Below are positions 12,908 to 24,404 of a stretch of DNA of 64,000 nt, one piece after another. The translations under genes and the position numbers were made by a program. The notes beneath the pieces were generated by a model, which made no database searches, was not told where the DNA came from, and worked only from the letters and a program-made list of their open reading frames with translations. The DNA is from Dugong dugon (lineage: Eukaryota; Chordata; Mammalia; Sirenia; Dugongidae): the NCBI GenBank assembly GCA_030035585.1, contig CM057461.1:170573624-170637623 (forward strand), written 5' to 3'. Positions within the stretch are counted from its first letter, which is position 1; the number at the start of each line of letters is the position of its first letter.

Positions 12908-15900
12908 TTACCTTTCCACAAATATAATACATACAAAATTTTTCCGAAGTAATAAGGCCAGCAAATAAAGTATCTTGAGACTAATATAACTACATAAAAC
13001 TGCTGTTCTACTCACTTCCAGGGAGAAAACAAAAACTTCCTCCCAAGCCACTCTGGGTTTCCTTCTGTTAATGTCATGGATTCAGAATTATAATCACCTG
13101 CCAGTAATAATTTACAGATTTGATTGTCTACAAATACAGTATCACCAGCTCTGATTCACGAGTTCTCCATTTGACGTGACTGTGACTGTACTGCATGGGA
13201 CAGGCACTATGCCTATTATCTGGAAATCACAAAAATAATTGAATGCCCTGGATTCCAACAACTGACTCGGTATGTGCCTCATTTGGCTCAGTAATAAGTT
13301 CACCTGCACCAAACCCGTATCAAAAGTCACTAAATCTCTCATATATATAATATATATTATGTATATACACACGCACAAAACATATACATACAGTTTGTAA
13401 CAACATGAAGTAATATTGTCTTAAAATAATATACCACATACATTATCCTGGGTGAAATCCTGTAATTGTCATCAAGCTGCTAGAAGCTTTTGAGATTTTT
13501 CAGTCAGGTTACTCATTTACTTGCATCCTGCCTATCCCCTAGCCTATGTTAATTTCTTGGTAGCCTTTGCTTTCAGAACTACCCTCCCCAACCCAGGCAT
13601 ACTTCCTTCCCAGGATCGCTTGATTAGGCTTTGGAGACAAGAAAGGGGAAGTAGAGGGAGCAGGCAATTCTTAGCCACTATACCTCACACCTGCCTGGGT
13701 TTGTGATGTTCTCCGTCCTGTTTGCCACATTCTGTGTTAGAAAGCAGTTATTCAAAGCTTTGTCCTTCCCACCCCCCTTGGTCTTTCTGTGGAACACAAA
13801 AGTGAAAGAAGCCTCTTTAGCAGGGGTAGCAGTTCATTAAAATATAGAACTACATTTCCTAGCTCTGGGGTTCCCGTTCTGTACTTAAGAGTGCAGGTCA
13901 CAGATGCTGTTATTAAGGTTTGGTGTGTGATCCATGAGGTTTGCTCCTGGCAGCCAGTGTCAGGATCAGTGCAGCCCTGGCCCAGGAGGAAACAGCCTAA
14001 TGAATACCAACTTTGAAACAGTGCTGCCGGCACATTATTTAAGCTTGTACATGCACACAATTACACACCCTCCCCCACCCCACACACGCCCTAGTCACTG
14101 GAAATAGTCACATGAAAATATGACAAAGGTTTGAAAGTATAAACCAATAAGGCACCAAGAAAAATTATTTCTAGCCAATTTAGACAATCTCAAAATGTGA
14201 AGAGGAAAATAATATAAATTAAAAAGGCTTCCTAAAATCCGGTCAGCTGATGAGTTCCATTAGACAGGCTTCTATCCAAATCCTCACACCTCACGTATGG
14301 GTGAGATGTATAAAAGTGAACTGTGAAAGGGACAGCTCTTAGTACATCTGGGACTAAACTGGGCCCCATGTTCTCTCCAACTCTGCAAAGCCAGCTGTGA
14401 AGTTGCTAAGCTACCCTTCAACCTTTCATTTTATAATCGTTTTCATGAGTATGGATTGTTTTCATAATTAAACATTCAAAAATCAGGGGAAAACAGTGCA
14501 TGGGATGGAAACAGGAGTGACCATAAACAGATTTGGCTTCTCTCCCCTGGGCAGGGTGTGGGATGGCTGACATTAGTAAGACTTTAGGGAAGCAGGTGGG
14601 CTTTATCTCCTTTAGGGGACGAGGGAAGGGAGAGAAAGAGCAGGGGTGAGGATAGACACTGAAAACAAAGAGGCACCTCTCAGAGCTGGTCTGGAGTAAT
14701 GACCAGTTCACAAACATACAGAATTAGATCCCAAAGGGGAGACCTTAGTGTCTTGTTTTGGCTGTCTTCATTTTTAAGTGTATCTGGTTTGGCACGTTAA
14801 TGTAAAAAATATTTTTTTAAATGAAGAATTAAATTACTTTTGACCACTTCATCTCACAACTTTTAGATACACTCTGCATGGTTCCTAGATTTCTCCGCAA
14901 AAGGAATGAAGGAGGGACAGTCCAAATTAGGCACAATGACTGAAGAAGGAAGCAGAACAATCTGTGTTCTCACTGGGAAGACACACTAAATGTGGGAAGA
15001 GGTCAAGGTGATTAGAAGAAGACTTCATTTGGAAAAACAGGAGAGGAATTGGTCCCCAGCCGAGATCTACTGCAAGGTTCTAGGAAGAAGCTTCTGAATA
15101 AGCAGAATAAGATAGGCAGAAAGTTTTGTAGCTATGTATACTAGGTTTTTTGAATCCACTGAAATTTTAATTTTGAATCAGAGGATAAGTGTATAAAAGC
15201 ACTGCACTTTTACACATGTGAACAGGTTTTGAGAGTCGTTAAACTTGTAATACCACTCCTCTCCCCATCAGAAAGATGTTTACATTCCCAGTGGGAACCA
15301 CGCATTTATCTACTTAATATCCATGAAGCAGAAATTGATCTGGGCTTAAATTTTACTTTGCAACTTTGGTATAAATGAAGTGCAAATGGCTAGACTCCAG
15401 TTGTTTTCCTAGGGAGGCATTCTCCAATTCTAACTGCTTTGGCCATGCTTCCTAAATTTAGCCCCCACTCATTCCTGGTCCCAAAATTACACTGGTATTT
15501 TGCTGGCCCATGCACCGTCACCCCCTTCCCCTGTAATGGCCTCCTGTTCTTCATGAATGAATGGTTAAACACATTAGGAAAACAAACAGAATTTTCTAAC
15601 AGCAAAGAAACCTGTGTGTGTTCATTAATATATAAGCTTTCATATACGAATGCAGGAATGGTTAAAAAGATTAGGGCAGCAAACAGAATTCTCTAATTGC
15701 AAAGAAAAGAAAATGTATTGAAGTAGGGAGAAATAGGAGCTTTCCTCTTGAGTTGTAGCATTACACTGATCCATTTGAAAAAATAAAAGCTTACGCAAGT
15801 GTTACGTGTCTCACTTGTTTTCAGAGACTGTAGAGAGCAATATCTTGCTGCTTTTGAAATATCTGTCTGTAAACTAGTCCAAAGTCCAGGGACACTTACT

Positions 15901-17104
15901 TTCCCTCATGGCGGCCAATGTTTGTTCACAGGTATGAAGCCAGCCTCCCTCCCCTATCCCCAGGTTCAAGCACCTCCTTCTAGGGTGGGTGTGGTTTCTA
16001 ATCACAGCTCTCCAGGAGAGGAGGAATAAGAAAAGCAAAATGACTGTTTAACGTGATAAAGGAGGTGGGTGGGTGTGGAGCAGATAAGTGTTGGAAATTT
16101 AATTACTGGAGTTCTATCCATTTTAGTCCTTAAATGTAAAAAGGAGCTCCTTTTAGCAACTATCACTAAGTACTTCCAGAAGTAAGGAGTGGGTTTACTT
16201 TTACCAAAAGTATAACACAAGTTCCCTTTAAAAAAAAAAAAAAGGGATCACTTAAGCTTATTAAGAACCACCCACTCCTTTTCTGGCACAAAACTGCCAA
16301 CTCCCCAGTTTAGAATTCAATCTTGACCCACCACTGTCCCTTAGGTTCTCACTATTCCAAATATTTATATCGGGCCCTTTATAATGCTACGTCTAACTTA
16401 CTCAGAACACAATGCTGGCACTGTTAAAAATGAGAATGATTATAAGAACTACAGAAAAGAAACTGAAGCTCGCTAAACAAAGCTAAGGACGAACACAAAA
16501 ATCACTAAACACTCCCTAACCTTGCCACTTTTGGAAGGCCCTAAACACACTACGCTCCCCTCCTTGTTATGACCTGGAGCTTCTCCTGATTTGGGAACAA
16601 TAAACAGGGACAAGCAGCTCACCTTAAAAAGCATCTTGGACACTTTAAGCAGTGGAAGGAGAAACTAGCTGAAAAAGCACATCCAACAACTTTCCAGACA
16701 CGGCAACCCAAACTTTAACTGTACACATTTTTTTTTAAAGACACGTATAGGAAATGTATTTTCCCAATTTGGATCACACAGTTCAAAAAAACCTGAACCA
16801 AGTGGAACTTCATTATAATGCCAACCATAGGATTGTAAAGCCCCCAAAGCAAAGGTAAATTTTGTTGCCAAAATGCAACAAAGTTAAACATTAAGCAAAA
16901 TACATATAAATTAAAAACAAGGTTCCCCTAAAGAAGGTGGTAAGAAACGCAAAATAGAATACAAGTGAGCTGAGCCCCTCTGAGAAGTCCTGGGGCAGGT
17001 ACTCCCTTGAAACTGCACCGTTTCCCACTCTCCAAGCTGCCCCAGGAGGCGGCATCAGCACCATTAAAGTAAACGGAAGTGACCTTGGCAAAGCTACCAA
17101 ACAA

Positions 17105-17120
17105 CCCCCCCCCCCCCCCC
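17105..17120 (-). repeat. 16-base C run (G run on the FZD5 mRNA strand)
   Basis: An uninterrupted run of 16 C on the + strand, 37 bp beyond the FZD5 stop codon, so a G16 tract near the start of the 3' UTR. The length is likely polymorphic or imprecisely sequenced. Confidence 0.9.
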
Positions 17121-17156
17121 GCAACTCCCTGGCCCCAGTCCATCCGCCACTGCCTC

Positions 17157-18914
17157 CTACACGTGCGACAGAGACACCTGCTTGTGATAGGCGGCGGCGG
17201 GGCCCAGCGGCCCGGTCCTGCTCGTGAGCGCCGCGCTCGCCTCGGCGTAGTCCCCGGCAGCCGTGGCGCCGCCGCTCTTGTGAGCCCGCCGCGGACGGCA
17301 GCAGCAGCGGCTGGTGAAGCGCCGCCACGACTCCACGGTCTTGCCCGACCAGATCCAGACGCCCGACGTGATGCCCACCACGAGGCACATGAAGTACTTG
17401 AGCATGAGCACCCAGTACTCGGGCTTGGCGCGCGGCTGGCCAGCGTCGGGGCCCGGGCAAGCGCAGGTGAGGGCCGCCTCCCAGCTCTCGCGGTAGTGCT
17501 GCTCGTACAGGTAGCAGGCCACCACGATGCTGGCCGGCACTGTGTACAGCAGCGTGAAAATGCCGATGCGGATCATGAGCTTCTCCAGTTTGTCCGTCTT
17601 GGTGCCGCCCTGTTTGATGACGCTGCGGATGCGGAAGAGCGACACGAAGCCCGCCAGGAGGAAGAGCGTGCCCACGAGCAGATAAAGCACCAGCGGGCCC
17701 AGAACGAAGCCACGCAACGAGTTGAGGTTCTGATTGCCCACGTAGCAGATGCCAGCCACCGGGTCACCGTCCACAGAGCTTAGCGCCAATGCCGTGATGG
17801 ACTTGACGCTTGGGATGAGCCACGCGGCCAGGTGGAAGTACTGTGCATAGCCCGCGATGGCCTCGTTGCCCCACTTCATGCCCGCCGCCAGGAACCAGGT
17901 GAGCGACAGGATGACCCACCAGATGGAGCTGGCCATGCCGAAGAAGTAGACGAGCAGAAAGACGACGGTGCACAGCGCTGGGCCTGTAGTCTCGTAATGG
18001 ATGTGGCTGTGCTCGCGGCTGCATGCAACGCTGGCATGGCCCACGACCAGGCGCACGAGGAAGCCCACCGACACGCATAGGTAGCAGGCGGACAGGAAGA
18101 TGATGGGGCGCTCGGGGTAGCGGAAGCGCTCCATGTCGATGAGGAAGGTGGCCACCGTGGTGGAGGTGGAGATGAAGCACAGCACCGACCACAGGCCGAT
18201 CCAGAAGGTGGCGAACGTGCGCTCGTCGGGGCTGAAGGACGGCTGATAGCAGGGCACCGCGCAGTTGGGCACCTGGCCCGTCTGCACCTTGTTGTACAGC
18301 GGGTGCGACTCCTTCAGGATGGGCACGAAGGGTTCGCGGCACTTGCACACCGACGGGCCCCCGGCTGTGCACTCACCCCCGGAGGCCGGCGCCCCTGGCT
18401 GGCCTGGTTGCGTGGGCTTGACCGGGAAGGGCCTGGGGGGCGCCGTGGTGGCCTCGCTGCGGTTGTAATCCATGCACAGGACCTCGGCATCGCGGCCCAG
18501 TACTGGGAGGCGGTCGCAGCTCATGCGCTCGGGCCAGGCGAAGCCGTACTGGCGCATGAGCGGCGAGCAGCCGGCCTTGGCGCGCTCGCACACTGACCGG
18601 CAAGGCGGCAGCGGCTTGTGGTAGTCTTCCAGGCAGATGGGCGTGTACATGGAGCACAGGAAGAAGCGCAGGTCCGGCGAGCAGTGGATCTCCACCAGCG
18701 GCCAGAACTGGTGCACCTCCAGGCCCGCCTCGTCCTGCGTGTCATGGTTGAACTGGTTGGGCATGTGCGTCAGGTTGTAGCCGATGCCGCGGCACATGGG
18801 CACCGTGATCTCCTGGCACACTGGGGCCTTGGAGGCGGCCGCCGCCCGGCCCGCCAGCTGCGCTAGAAGCAGCAGCAGCAGCGGGGGCGGCGCGGATGGG
18901 TCAGGCCGAGCCAT
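17157..18914 (-). CDS. FZD5: Frizzled-5 Wnt receptor, complete single coding exon
   Basis: A 585-residue class F receptor, the length of human FZD5. Signal peptide about 1-26 (poly-Leu core). Cysteine-rich Wnt-binding domain about 28-150 with ten cysteines (33, 41, 78, 87, 94, 105, 109, 116, 133, 147), N-glycosylation sites at N47 (NLT) and N151 (NRS), and a Pro/Gly-rich linker. Seven transmembrane segments run from about 238 to 520. KTVESW at 525-530 is the KTxxxW Dishevelled-binding motif. The C-terminal SLSHV is a PDZ ligand. FZD5 acts at the plasma membrane with LRP5/6 in beta-catenin signalling. Start chosen at ATG 18914: G at -3 and G at +4, MARPDPS as in human FZD5, and an in-frame TAG near 18978 upstream. 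The in-frame GTG at 18953 is not a plausible start. CDS is GC-rich and intact. Confidence 0.98.
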   Translation of the reverse strand: MARPDPSAPPPLLLLLLAQLAGRAAAASKAPVCQEITVPMCRGIGYNLTHMPNQFNHDTQDEAGLEVHQFWPLVEIHCSPDLRFFLCSMYTPICLEDYHKPLPPCRSVCERAKAGCSPLMRQYGFAWPERMSCDRLPVLGRDAEVLCMDYNRSEATTAPPRPFPVKPTQPGQPGAPASGGECTAGGPSVCKCREPFVPILKESHPLYNKVQTGQVPNCAVPCYQPSFSPDERTFATFWIGLWSVLCFISTSTTVATFLIDMERFRYPERPIIFLSACYLCVSVGFLVRLVVGHASVACSREHSHIHYETTGPALCTVVFLLVYFFGMASSIWWVILSLTWFLAAGMKWGNEAIAGYAQYFHLAAWLIPSVKSITALALSSVDGDPVAGICYVGNQNLNSLRGFVLGPLVLYLLVGTLFLLAGFVSLFRIRSVIKQGGTKTDKLEKLMIRIGIFTLLYTVPASIVVACYLYEQHYRESWEAALTCACPGPDAGQPRAKPEYWVLMLKYFMCLVVGITSGVWIWSGKTVESWRRFTSRCCCRPRRAHKSGGATAAGDYAEASAALTSRTGPLGPAAAYHKQVSLSHV

Positions 18915-19170
18915 TGCCCAGTCCCTCCCTTTGCCTCCCGCAGCGGGGTCCACGCAGGCAAGAGAGCCGACCTACAGCTTCCCTCTCCAACTGGTGTGCG
19001 TCGCCGGGGCTGGCAACCTGTTGGTTTCTTTTTCTCTTGAAGAAATCCGTCCAAAGATAAGCTGTTTCGGAAAGGCACTGCCTCCACAGGCGGAGCGCAG
19101 CTCCTTGCCCGATCTGGCTGGGGAGGGAGGATTAGGGTTCCGATTCCAGAGAAAAAACTCTTTAAAAAAG
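18915..19170 (-). other. FZD5: FZD5 exon 2 leader (5' UTR)
   Basis: Runs from the predicted acceptor (CAG at 19171-19173 on the - strand, preceded by 'ttttttttctcctcc') to the start codon. It contains no ATG on the - strand, so translation should begin at the annotated start. Confidence 0.7.
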
Positions 19171-19429
19171 CTGGGAGGAGAAAAAAAATGCAATCACTGC
19201 CTATTACAGTGGCGTCAAAAGCTCCGTCCCTGCAAGTGGTCTCCAAATCTCTGCGTTAACCTCTCTGCCTTCCCTCCCCTCCACCTTCTGAAACTACTAA
19301 CCTCCAACCACCCCCCGCCCTGTCCTGGCTGGGCCTTCCAGGCTGCACGCCGGGGTAAAAGCGCTCAGTCCCCCAGGAAAGGATGGAGGAATCGAGAAGA
19401 ATGAGGAGAAAAGAGGCGCGGGCTCTTAC
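19171..19429 (-). other. FZD5: FZD5 leader intron (predicted)
   Basis: The - strand reads donor 'cacggag|gtaagagc' at 19430/19429 and acceptor 'ttttttttctcctcccag' ending at 19171. That gives a 259-bp GT-AG intron. FZD5 is known as a two-exon gene with the whole CDS in exon 2, which this fits. Confidence 0.7.
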
Positions 19430-20340
19430 CTCCGTGAGTCCTGCCGAGAGGAGCAGACAGTCCGCAGACAGTCCGCAGCCAGCCGAAGCCCTGGGTCCTC
19501 GTCCTTCGGACACTCTGCTCAGAAACACGACTCAGAGCCGAGCCGAGCCGGCGCCGAGAAAGTTTGGCAAGAGGCTGGGTCTCCGTGACGGCACATGGCA
19601 GCAGGTGGGGGCGTCTCAGAGCAGGGGGCGCCCCCGGAACGCTGCCGGGGCAGGCCAGTCACTCGCCTTCTCCTCCGGGGCCCCCCGCATGATCCGGGCG
19701 GGGCGGGGCAGGGCTGGGACAGGCCGTGCGTTCCACCCGGTCCGGGAGCCGGACGCAAGGAGAGCGCGCCGAGCAGCACCTGGGCGGGAGGAAGGCGGGG
19801 TGCGGCGGCCGGGGGATCCCGCCGCCTCACAGCACCGAGAGCCTTCGGCGCTGGCCCCGCCGGGACTGCATGGTGTGCGCCCGCCGTCCGCTCGCCTCCT
19901 TCCCTGCAGGGGGCTCTGCGCTCCAGCGGACTCCGGGGGGCGGTAGCGGCGCTCCCGGGACGCGCCCGACTCGGCTCCTCCCCCGCGCTCTGGCACCCTT
20001 TCCTCCACCTCCGGTAGGCACTGTTCCGCACACAGCGGCCGCAGGAGTGGCGGAGTCTCCGCCGCTGGCGGACTGGCCTCTCCTGCCCCGCCCGGGTCAC
20101 CTGCTTCTAATGCCCGCCAGGAGGCCCCGCCCCGGCCCCGCCCCCTCGCTCAGAGGCTCTGTTGGTGGCTGCTCCCCCCCAACCCGAGCTCTCCGCGCGT
20201 CCCCGCCCGCTGCCCCGCGGACTTGGCCTCACCCCTATGGCCCTGTGGCCGGGTCCGGAGCGGGCAGCCGAGGAGCGATAGCCAATCGCAGGCCGGGAAG
20301 CGGCGGGGGCGGGGCGAATGCTAATCTGGCTGCCTTGAGA
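19400..20340 (-). promoter_or_regulatory. CpG-island promoter of FZD5
   Basis: Very GC- and CpG-rich. GC boxes (Sp1/KLF type) at about 19696-19712, 20122-20146 and 20302-20315; a CCAAT motif at 20282-20286 on the + strand. No TATA box near the expected start. GC content falls sharply after about 20340. A CpG island lacking TATA usually gives dispersed initiation (general knowledge). The island is continuous with the GC-rich FZD5 coding exon. Confidence 0.8.
19430..19700 (-). other. FZD5: FZD5 exon 1, non-coding (5' end uncertain)
   Basis: The exon end is set by the predicted donor at 19429. The transcription start is not visible; the right limit is a guess within the CpG island. No ATG occurs on the - strand between 19430 and 19590. 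Confidence 0.4.
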
Positions 20341-20572
20341 ACCCCGGCGGGAAAACCTCCCAAGTCCTTCCCGAGTTGTCTGCTAGCGGTTGTAAGGCTC
20401 ACTTTTCTCGGTGTCTGGCTTCTGAACCTTTGTTCCTCCGGCTTCTAGCAAGTCTTTCCTCTGCAGCTAAACGTCTTACAGAGTCCGGCGTTTGTTTAAA
20501 GGAACTGTCCAAAGAATCATTTTTAGCCATGGCACCTGTCTCCCCCGTGCGCTGTCCTTGTACGCGATGAGC

Positions 20573-20580
20573 TGACGTCG
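20573..20580 (+). promoter_or_regulatory. CRE-like site TGACGTCG
   Basis: One base from the palindromic CRE consensus for CREB/ATF, about 0.9-1.1 kb upstream of FZD5 exon 1. A motif match only. Confidence 0.3.
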
Positions 20581-22140
20581 GGAAAAGAGCCAACACTGTG
20601 CGGGACAGGGAATTAGATGTTTGCATCTTGATGCAAGATCTCACATCCTTGCAACAATCCTGTGTGGCAGGTACCCTTTACACGTGAAGAAACCGAGACT
20701 TAAAAACTTGACCTAGGCAACCTAGCTAATAGTTCCCCAAGATAGCCGCAACCTCGGCAATCTTGTTCACAGCGGTATTCCTAGAATATGAGCCTAAACG
20801 GCAAACTCGCGATCCCAACCACAATCTGAGTTTTATTCGGCATCCCCAATCATATCGATATTCCCCAGACTTCAACCTTTACTTTTGCATTTCATAACAA
20901 AATCCGGTTGTTGTGACCAAAAAGAAAAGTGGTTTTCTTTTTGTCTCTGAAAGATTCAAGAGATGCTAGTTCTTTATCAGGTGAGAGTTATTATCCCAGG
21001 CAGTTACGAAGTCGCCTGCAAAGAGAAGCAACACCGGCTCTGGGCTCTGTAACCGACAGAGCGCCGAAACCCGGGGCTGCCCGAGGCGCACGGTGCAGCC
21101 AGGCCCGTAGAAGACCTGCTGGGAGCCTCCACTGCAGGGACACGCAGAGGGGGCGCCCAGATGGGTTATTACACTGCACGTTTTAAATGTACTAAAACTG
21201 CTTCTTTTCTACGTGTTCTAATTAGATAGAAGACTGAGGTGTTTCGCATACTTGAAATTCATTCGCATGCATACAAAGGGGGTTTGAGTTGTTTCCCATC
21301 CCCCTTCCCCCTCCACTAGGATGAAGGCAAAAATAAGCTGGAGGCCCTGGGGAGATTGGAAGGACTTGAGCAGTGGACTAAAGCGCTAAACTCGACCGCA
21401 ATTCATTGTCGATCTTCTGTCCTGGATCCCATTTGTATATACTGGGAGACTAAATTGCACAATAGTCTTCCTCTGTCCTACTTTGTGGGAAATAATGAAG
21501 AATATGTGTATTAATCTTAGGCTCAAAGTTAAAAGGAATAAATATCAGTCGCTTCACAGACATCAAAACTATGAATAAATATGTTAAAAGTGTACATCAC
21601 ATGTTTCGTTCACTGGAATTCTACAGGTGTTCACATTTAAGTACTTGGCCCTCTGGGCCAGCAAACATGCCCGGGATAAAAGTGGTGGGAGTTGGAAAGC
21701 TATGGAACAGCAGTCAAAAAGAAAGGGAAACTTTTAGTGGAAAGTATGTGTAGGCTATGAACACGCCAAGGGAGGACTGTCTCCTTCTGTGCCCTTTATG
21801 CATGCAACATGTGTATTATTGGGGATGGACAAATGTTGGCTAATAATAAAAATTATTTGAAGTTGGAGAATGTTAATCACTCACACTGGAATTTAGCCAG
21901 AATACTTGTGTTATTTCACTTGGTTCTGAGTCAGATGTTGTTATCCACAGGTTTGTAAACATTTTCTCTTCTTAATTAGTTGTGAAATGTTATTATTGCT
22001 TGGGGATATAATAATAATAGTAATAACAGAAAACTTGGTCAAAGAATTATTTTATATTGTATACCATTTTGTACCATTTGATTTTTTTTTTACATGCATT
22101 ACTTCTCCAATTAAAAGGCAGTTTAAAATATGTTCTTTAT
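20581..22140. other. Upstream flank of FZD5
   Basis: No gene seen. A MIR-like antisense piece lies about 20645-20720 ('gtgaagaaaccgagac'). It is otherwise repeat-poor and so a plausible place for FZD5 regulatory elements (inference). Confidence 0.4.
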
Positions 22141-22149
22141 CATATATTA

Positions 22150-22290
22150 GGCAAGGTGCTAAATAACTTATATGCATTACCTCATTTAGTTCTCACACCA
22201 GTCTGATGAGGTAGGCACTGTTCTCATCTGTATTTTACAGATGAGGAAACTGGCATTATAATGACTTGCTTAAAGTTGTTTATTCAGTCC
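22150..22290 (-). mobile_element. MIR-type SINE
   Basis: Antisense MIR: 'cctcatttagttctcacacc', 'tttacagatgaggaaactgg' and 'gacttgcttaaag'. Confidence 0.7.
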
Positions 22291-22399
22291 ATGGAAATGA
22301 TAGAAATCAAAACTTTCTCCTGAATCATAATTTTTAATTCAACAAACTAGAAAGCACTAACTTCTTTTTTTCAGATCCAAGTTTTAAGCACCTAGGACA

Positions 22400-22470
22400 T
22401 TGCCAGCCACTGTTGTTCATTTATTTATTCGTCTACCCTTCCATCTATCCACTCACCCATCCATCCATTC
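22400..22470 (+). repeat. Degenerate (ATCC/ATTT)n simple repeat
   Basis: 'catttatttattcgtctacc', then 'ccatctatcc' and 'cacccatccatccattc'. Confidence 0.75.
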
Positions 22471-22975
22471 AATAAACATCAAATTACTGAGTTGAAGACA
22501 ATACTCTATATTAAACATATTTCTACAAAGCCAAATTCATGAAATTCGCCTTAAATTATTGTCCAAGTTATGTTTATTAAGGAATGGAAATGCAAAGGAG
22601 AATGCTAAATATTCCGTCTAGTAAGTGTGTGACATTCCAAAAGTTTTGAATATCAGTTTTGGATTTTGTCATCAGGGAATAGTTACAGTATTTTTATTCT
22701 TACTAGATTTGTGTTGACTATATGTGTATTATTTTGTTGAGCTATTTGAGAGTTCAATGCTCTAAGAATGGACAGGTAGCCTTCTCCAATATATTGATAA
22801 TCAAGCCTGAAACAGTATACTACACGTAGATGGCCCTCAATAAATATTTGTGAGGTAAATGACTAAGTGAATGACAATCGAGATTAACTTCTGCAACTTC
22901 AGCAACACTGGCACTGAATGCTTGAATGCAGCTAACTTTCTGAGCTGTATCTCTGAGCAGTTGATCATATCACAC

Positions 22976-23405
22976 CGAATGCAGTGAGTTCAAATCCTGA
23001 CTGCTCTTACTAGCTGAGCAACCTTGGGCAAGTCACCTAATTGCTCCAGGCCCTCTTTCCTTATCTGTAAATGGACTTACAAATAGCATCTACCTCATAG
23101 AGTTGTAAGGTCTCTGAGTGGCACAGTTAAGTATCCAACTAGTAGCCAAAAGGTTGGCAGTTTGAACCCAACCAGAGGCACCTCAGAAGACAGGCCTGGA
23201 GATTTGCTTCTGAAAGGTCACAGCCTTGAAAACCCTATGGAGCAGTTCTACCCTGTACACATGGGGTCTCCATGAGTGAGAATCGACTTGACAGCAACTA
23301 ACAACAACATAGAGTTGTAGTGAGGAGTAAATGAATTAATGTGGTATAGAGCTTAGAACCATGTCTAGCACCCGGTAAGTCTATATAGGAATTAGCAATT
23401 ATTAC
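22976..23405 (+). mobile_element. MIR-type SINE split by an AfroSINE
   Basis: The MIR core 'gagttcaaatcctgactg', 'agcaaccttgggcaagtcac' and 'catctacctcatagagttg' is interrupted at 23108 and resumes at 23308 with 'catagagttgtagtgaggag' and 'taaatgaattaatg'. Confidence 0.82.
23108..23307 (+). mobile_element. AfroSINE inserted in MIR
   Basis: 'gtctctgagtggcacagtta' to 'gaatcgacttgacagcaact'. Flanked by a perfect 12-bp target duplication 'catagagttgta' (23096-23107 and 23308-23319). Ends 'aacaacaa', the RTE-style tail. Confidence 0.92.
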
Positions 23406-23517
23406 TAGTTTCTGCTATGGTTCATTCTATTTTTCTGTTTTCCCAATTTTCTTTTGTATATTACTTCAATAATGGAAAAAAGTAAAAACACCTACATTGT
23501 TTAGAAGTAACAGCATT

Positions 23518-23907
23518 TTAATCCCTGGAGAATAGAAGGACATCCAAAAAAACCCAAACAAACCCATTGCTATCGAGCTGATTCCAACTCCTCGTGACCC
23601 TATAGGACTGAGTAGAACTGCACCATAGGGTTTCCAAGGATTCAAACTGCCAACCTTTTGGTTAGCAGCCATAGCTCTTAACCACTGTGCCACCAGGGCT
23701 CCAGAGAAGGACATCATGTTTGGTAAGCAGAAGGTCAGTGAAAAAGAGGAAAACCCTCAGTGAGATGGACTGACACAGTGGCTGCAACGATGGGCTCTAA
23801 CATACCTGCTATTGGGAGGATGGCGCAGGACTGGGCAGTGTTTTCTTCTGTTAAACACAGGGTCACCATGAGTTGGAACCAACTCAACAGCACCTAAAAA
23901 CAACAAC
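23518..23907 (+). mobile_element. RTE (BovB-like) 3' end split by an AfroSINE
   Basis: 'atccctggagaa' continues after the SINE with 'gaaggacatcatgtttggta', 'gtgagatggactgacacagt', 'ctgggcagtgttttcttctg' and ends 'cagcacctaaaaacaacaac'. This encodes the C-terminal end of the RTE polyprotein plus its 3' tail. Confidence 0.85.
23545..23704 (-). mobile_element. AfroSINE, short type, inserted in an RTE fragment
   Basis: Antisense copy with an exact 11-bp target duplication 'agaaggacatc' (23534-23544 and 23705-23715). Confidence 0.93.
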
Positions 23908-24404
23908 AGTGCTTTATTTCTGAGTACCCTCCCAGCTGTCAGCGGCTATCTCCAGCACTTAGATATTAGCTAAATTTAACACCAGAAGCAGAGATTATTT
24001 CACTTATCCAGGATCAGAGGGCATCCACCTGGCATCAGCAAGCAGCTCCAGTGTGTGTGTGTGCACTCACGTGCAGGCGCATGCACTAATGACCCACATG
24101 CTAACCTGGCTGCCTCACACATATTTCCAGACTGGCTCCTTACCCTGTCTTTAAACATCTCTGATCATGTCTCCTCTCGTCATATCAGATGCCTCTAAAC
24201 AAGAAACCAAGACACCAACTAGAGGATTCACACCATTAGCCGTTTATCCAGTTTATAATGAAAATGTTTTTTTCACATTGTAAGTGGAATAATTCATCTA
24301 TAATCTTTAGTCCTCTCCCCTCCCCACACAGGGTGGAGATTATAGAAAAGTAAAAGCTTCTTTCTTTTTCTCTCAGAGGTAATGGAAGCACTAATCTTTC
24401 CCAC

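Larger units (their letters stand above)
12767..17156 (-). other. FZD5: FZD5 3' UTR (predicted)
   Basis: About 4.3 kb downstream of the FZD5 stop without a recognised AfroSINE, L1 or LTR, in clear contrast to flanking DNA. Its length resembles the multi-kilobase human FZD5 3' UTR. Antisense AATAAA candidates lie at 12902-12907 and about 12767-12772. Extent is inferred; there is no transcript evidence here. Confidence 0.5.

Noticed and set aside
16891..17460. Open frame overlapping the FZD5 3' end on the - strand
   Set aside because: It reads through the GC-rich FZD5 coding region in another frame, crosses the G16 tract and has no family resemblance.
17079..17783. Long + strand open frame opposite FZD5 (and others at 18303-18866, 18784-19404)
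   Set aside because: Antisense shadows of a highly GC-biased exon; no splice context or known domain.
18915..18953. N-terminal extension of FZD5 from an in-frame GTG
   Set aside because: The ATG at 18914 has good context, matches human FZD5, and an in-frame stop lies just upstream of the GTG.
19519..20448. Several open frames of 130-240 codons on both strands in the CpG island
   Set aside because: Stop-poor GC-rich promoter DNA produces these by chance; Pro/Arg/Gly-rich and without homology.
22400..22470. CRISPR-like or satellite array
   Set aside because: A short degenerate tetranucleotide repeat; the genome is mammalian.
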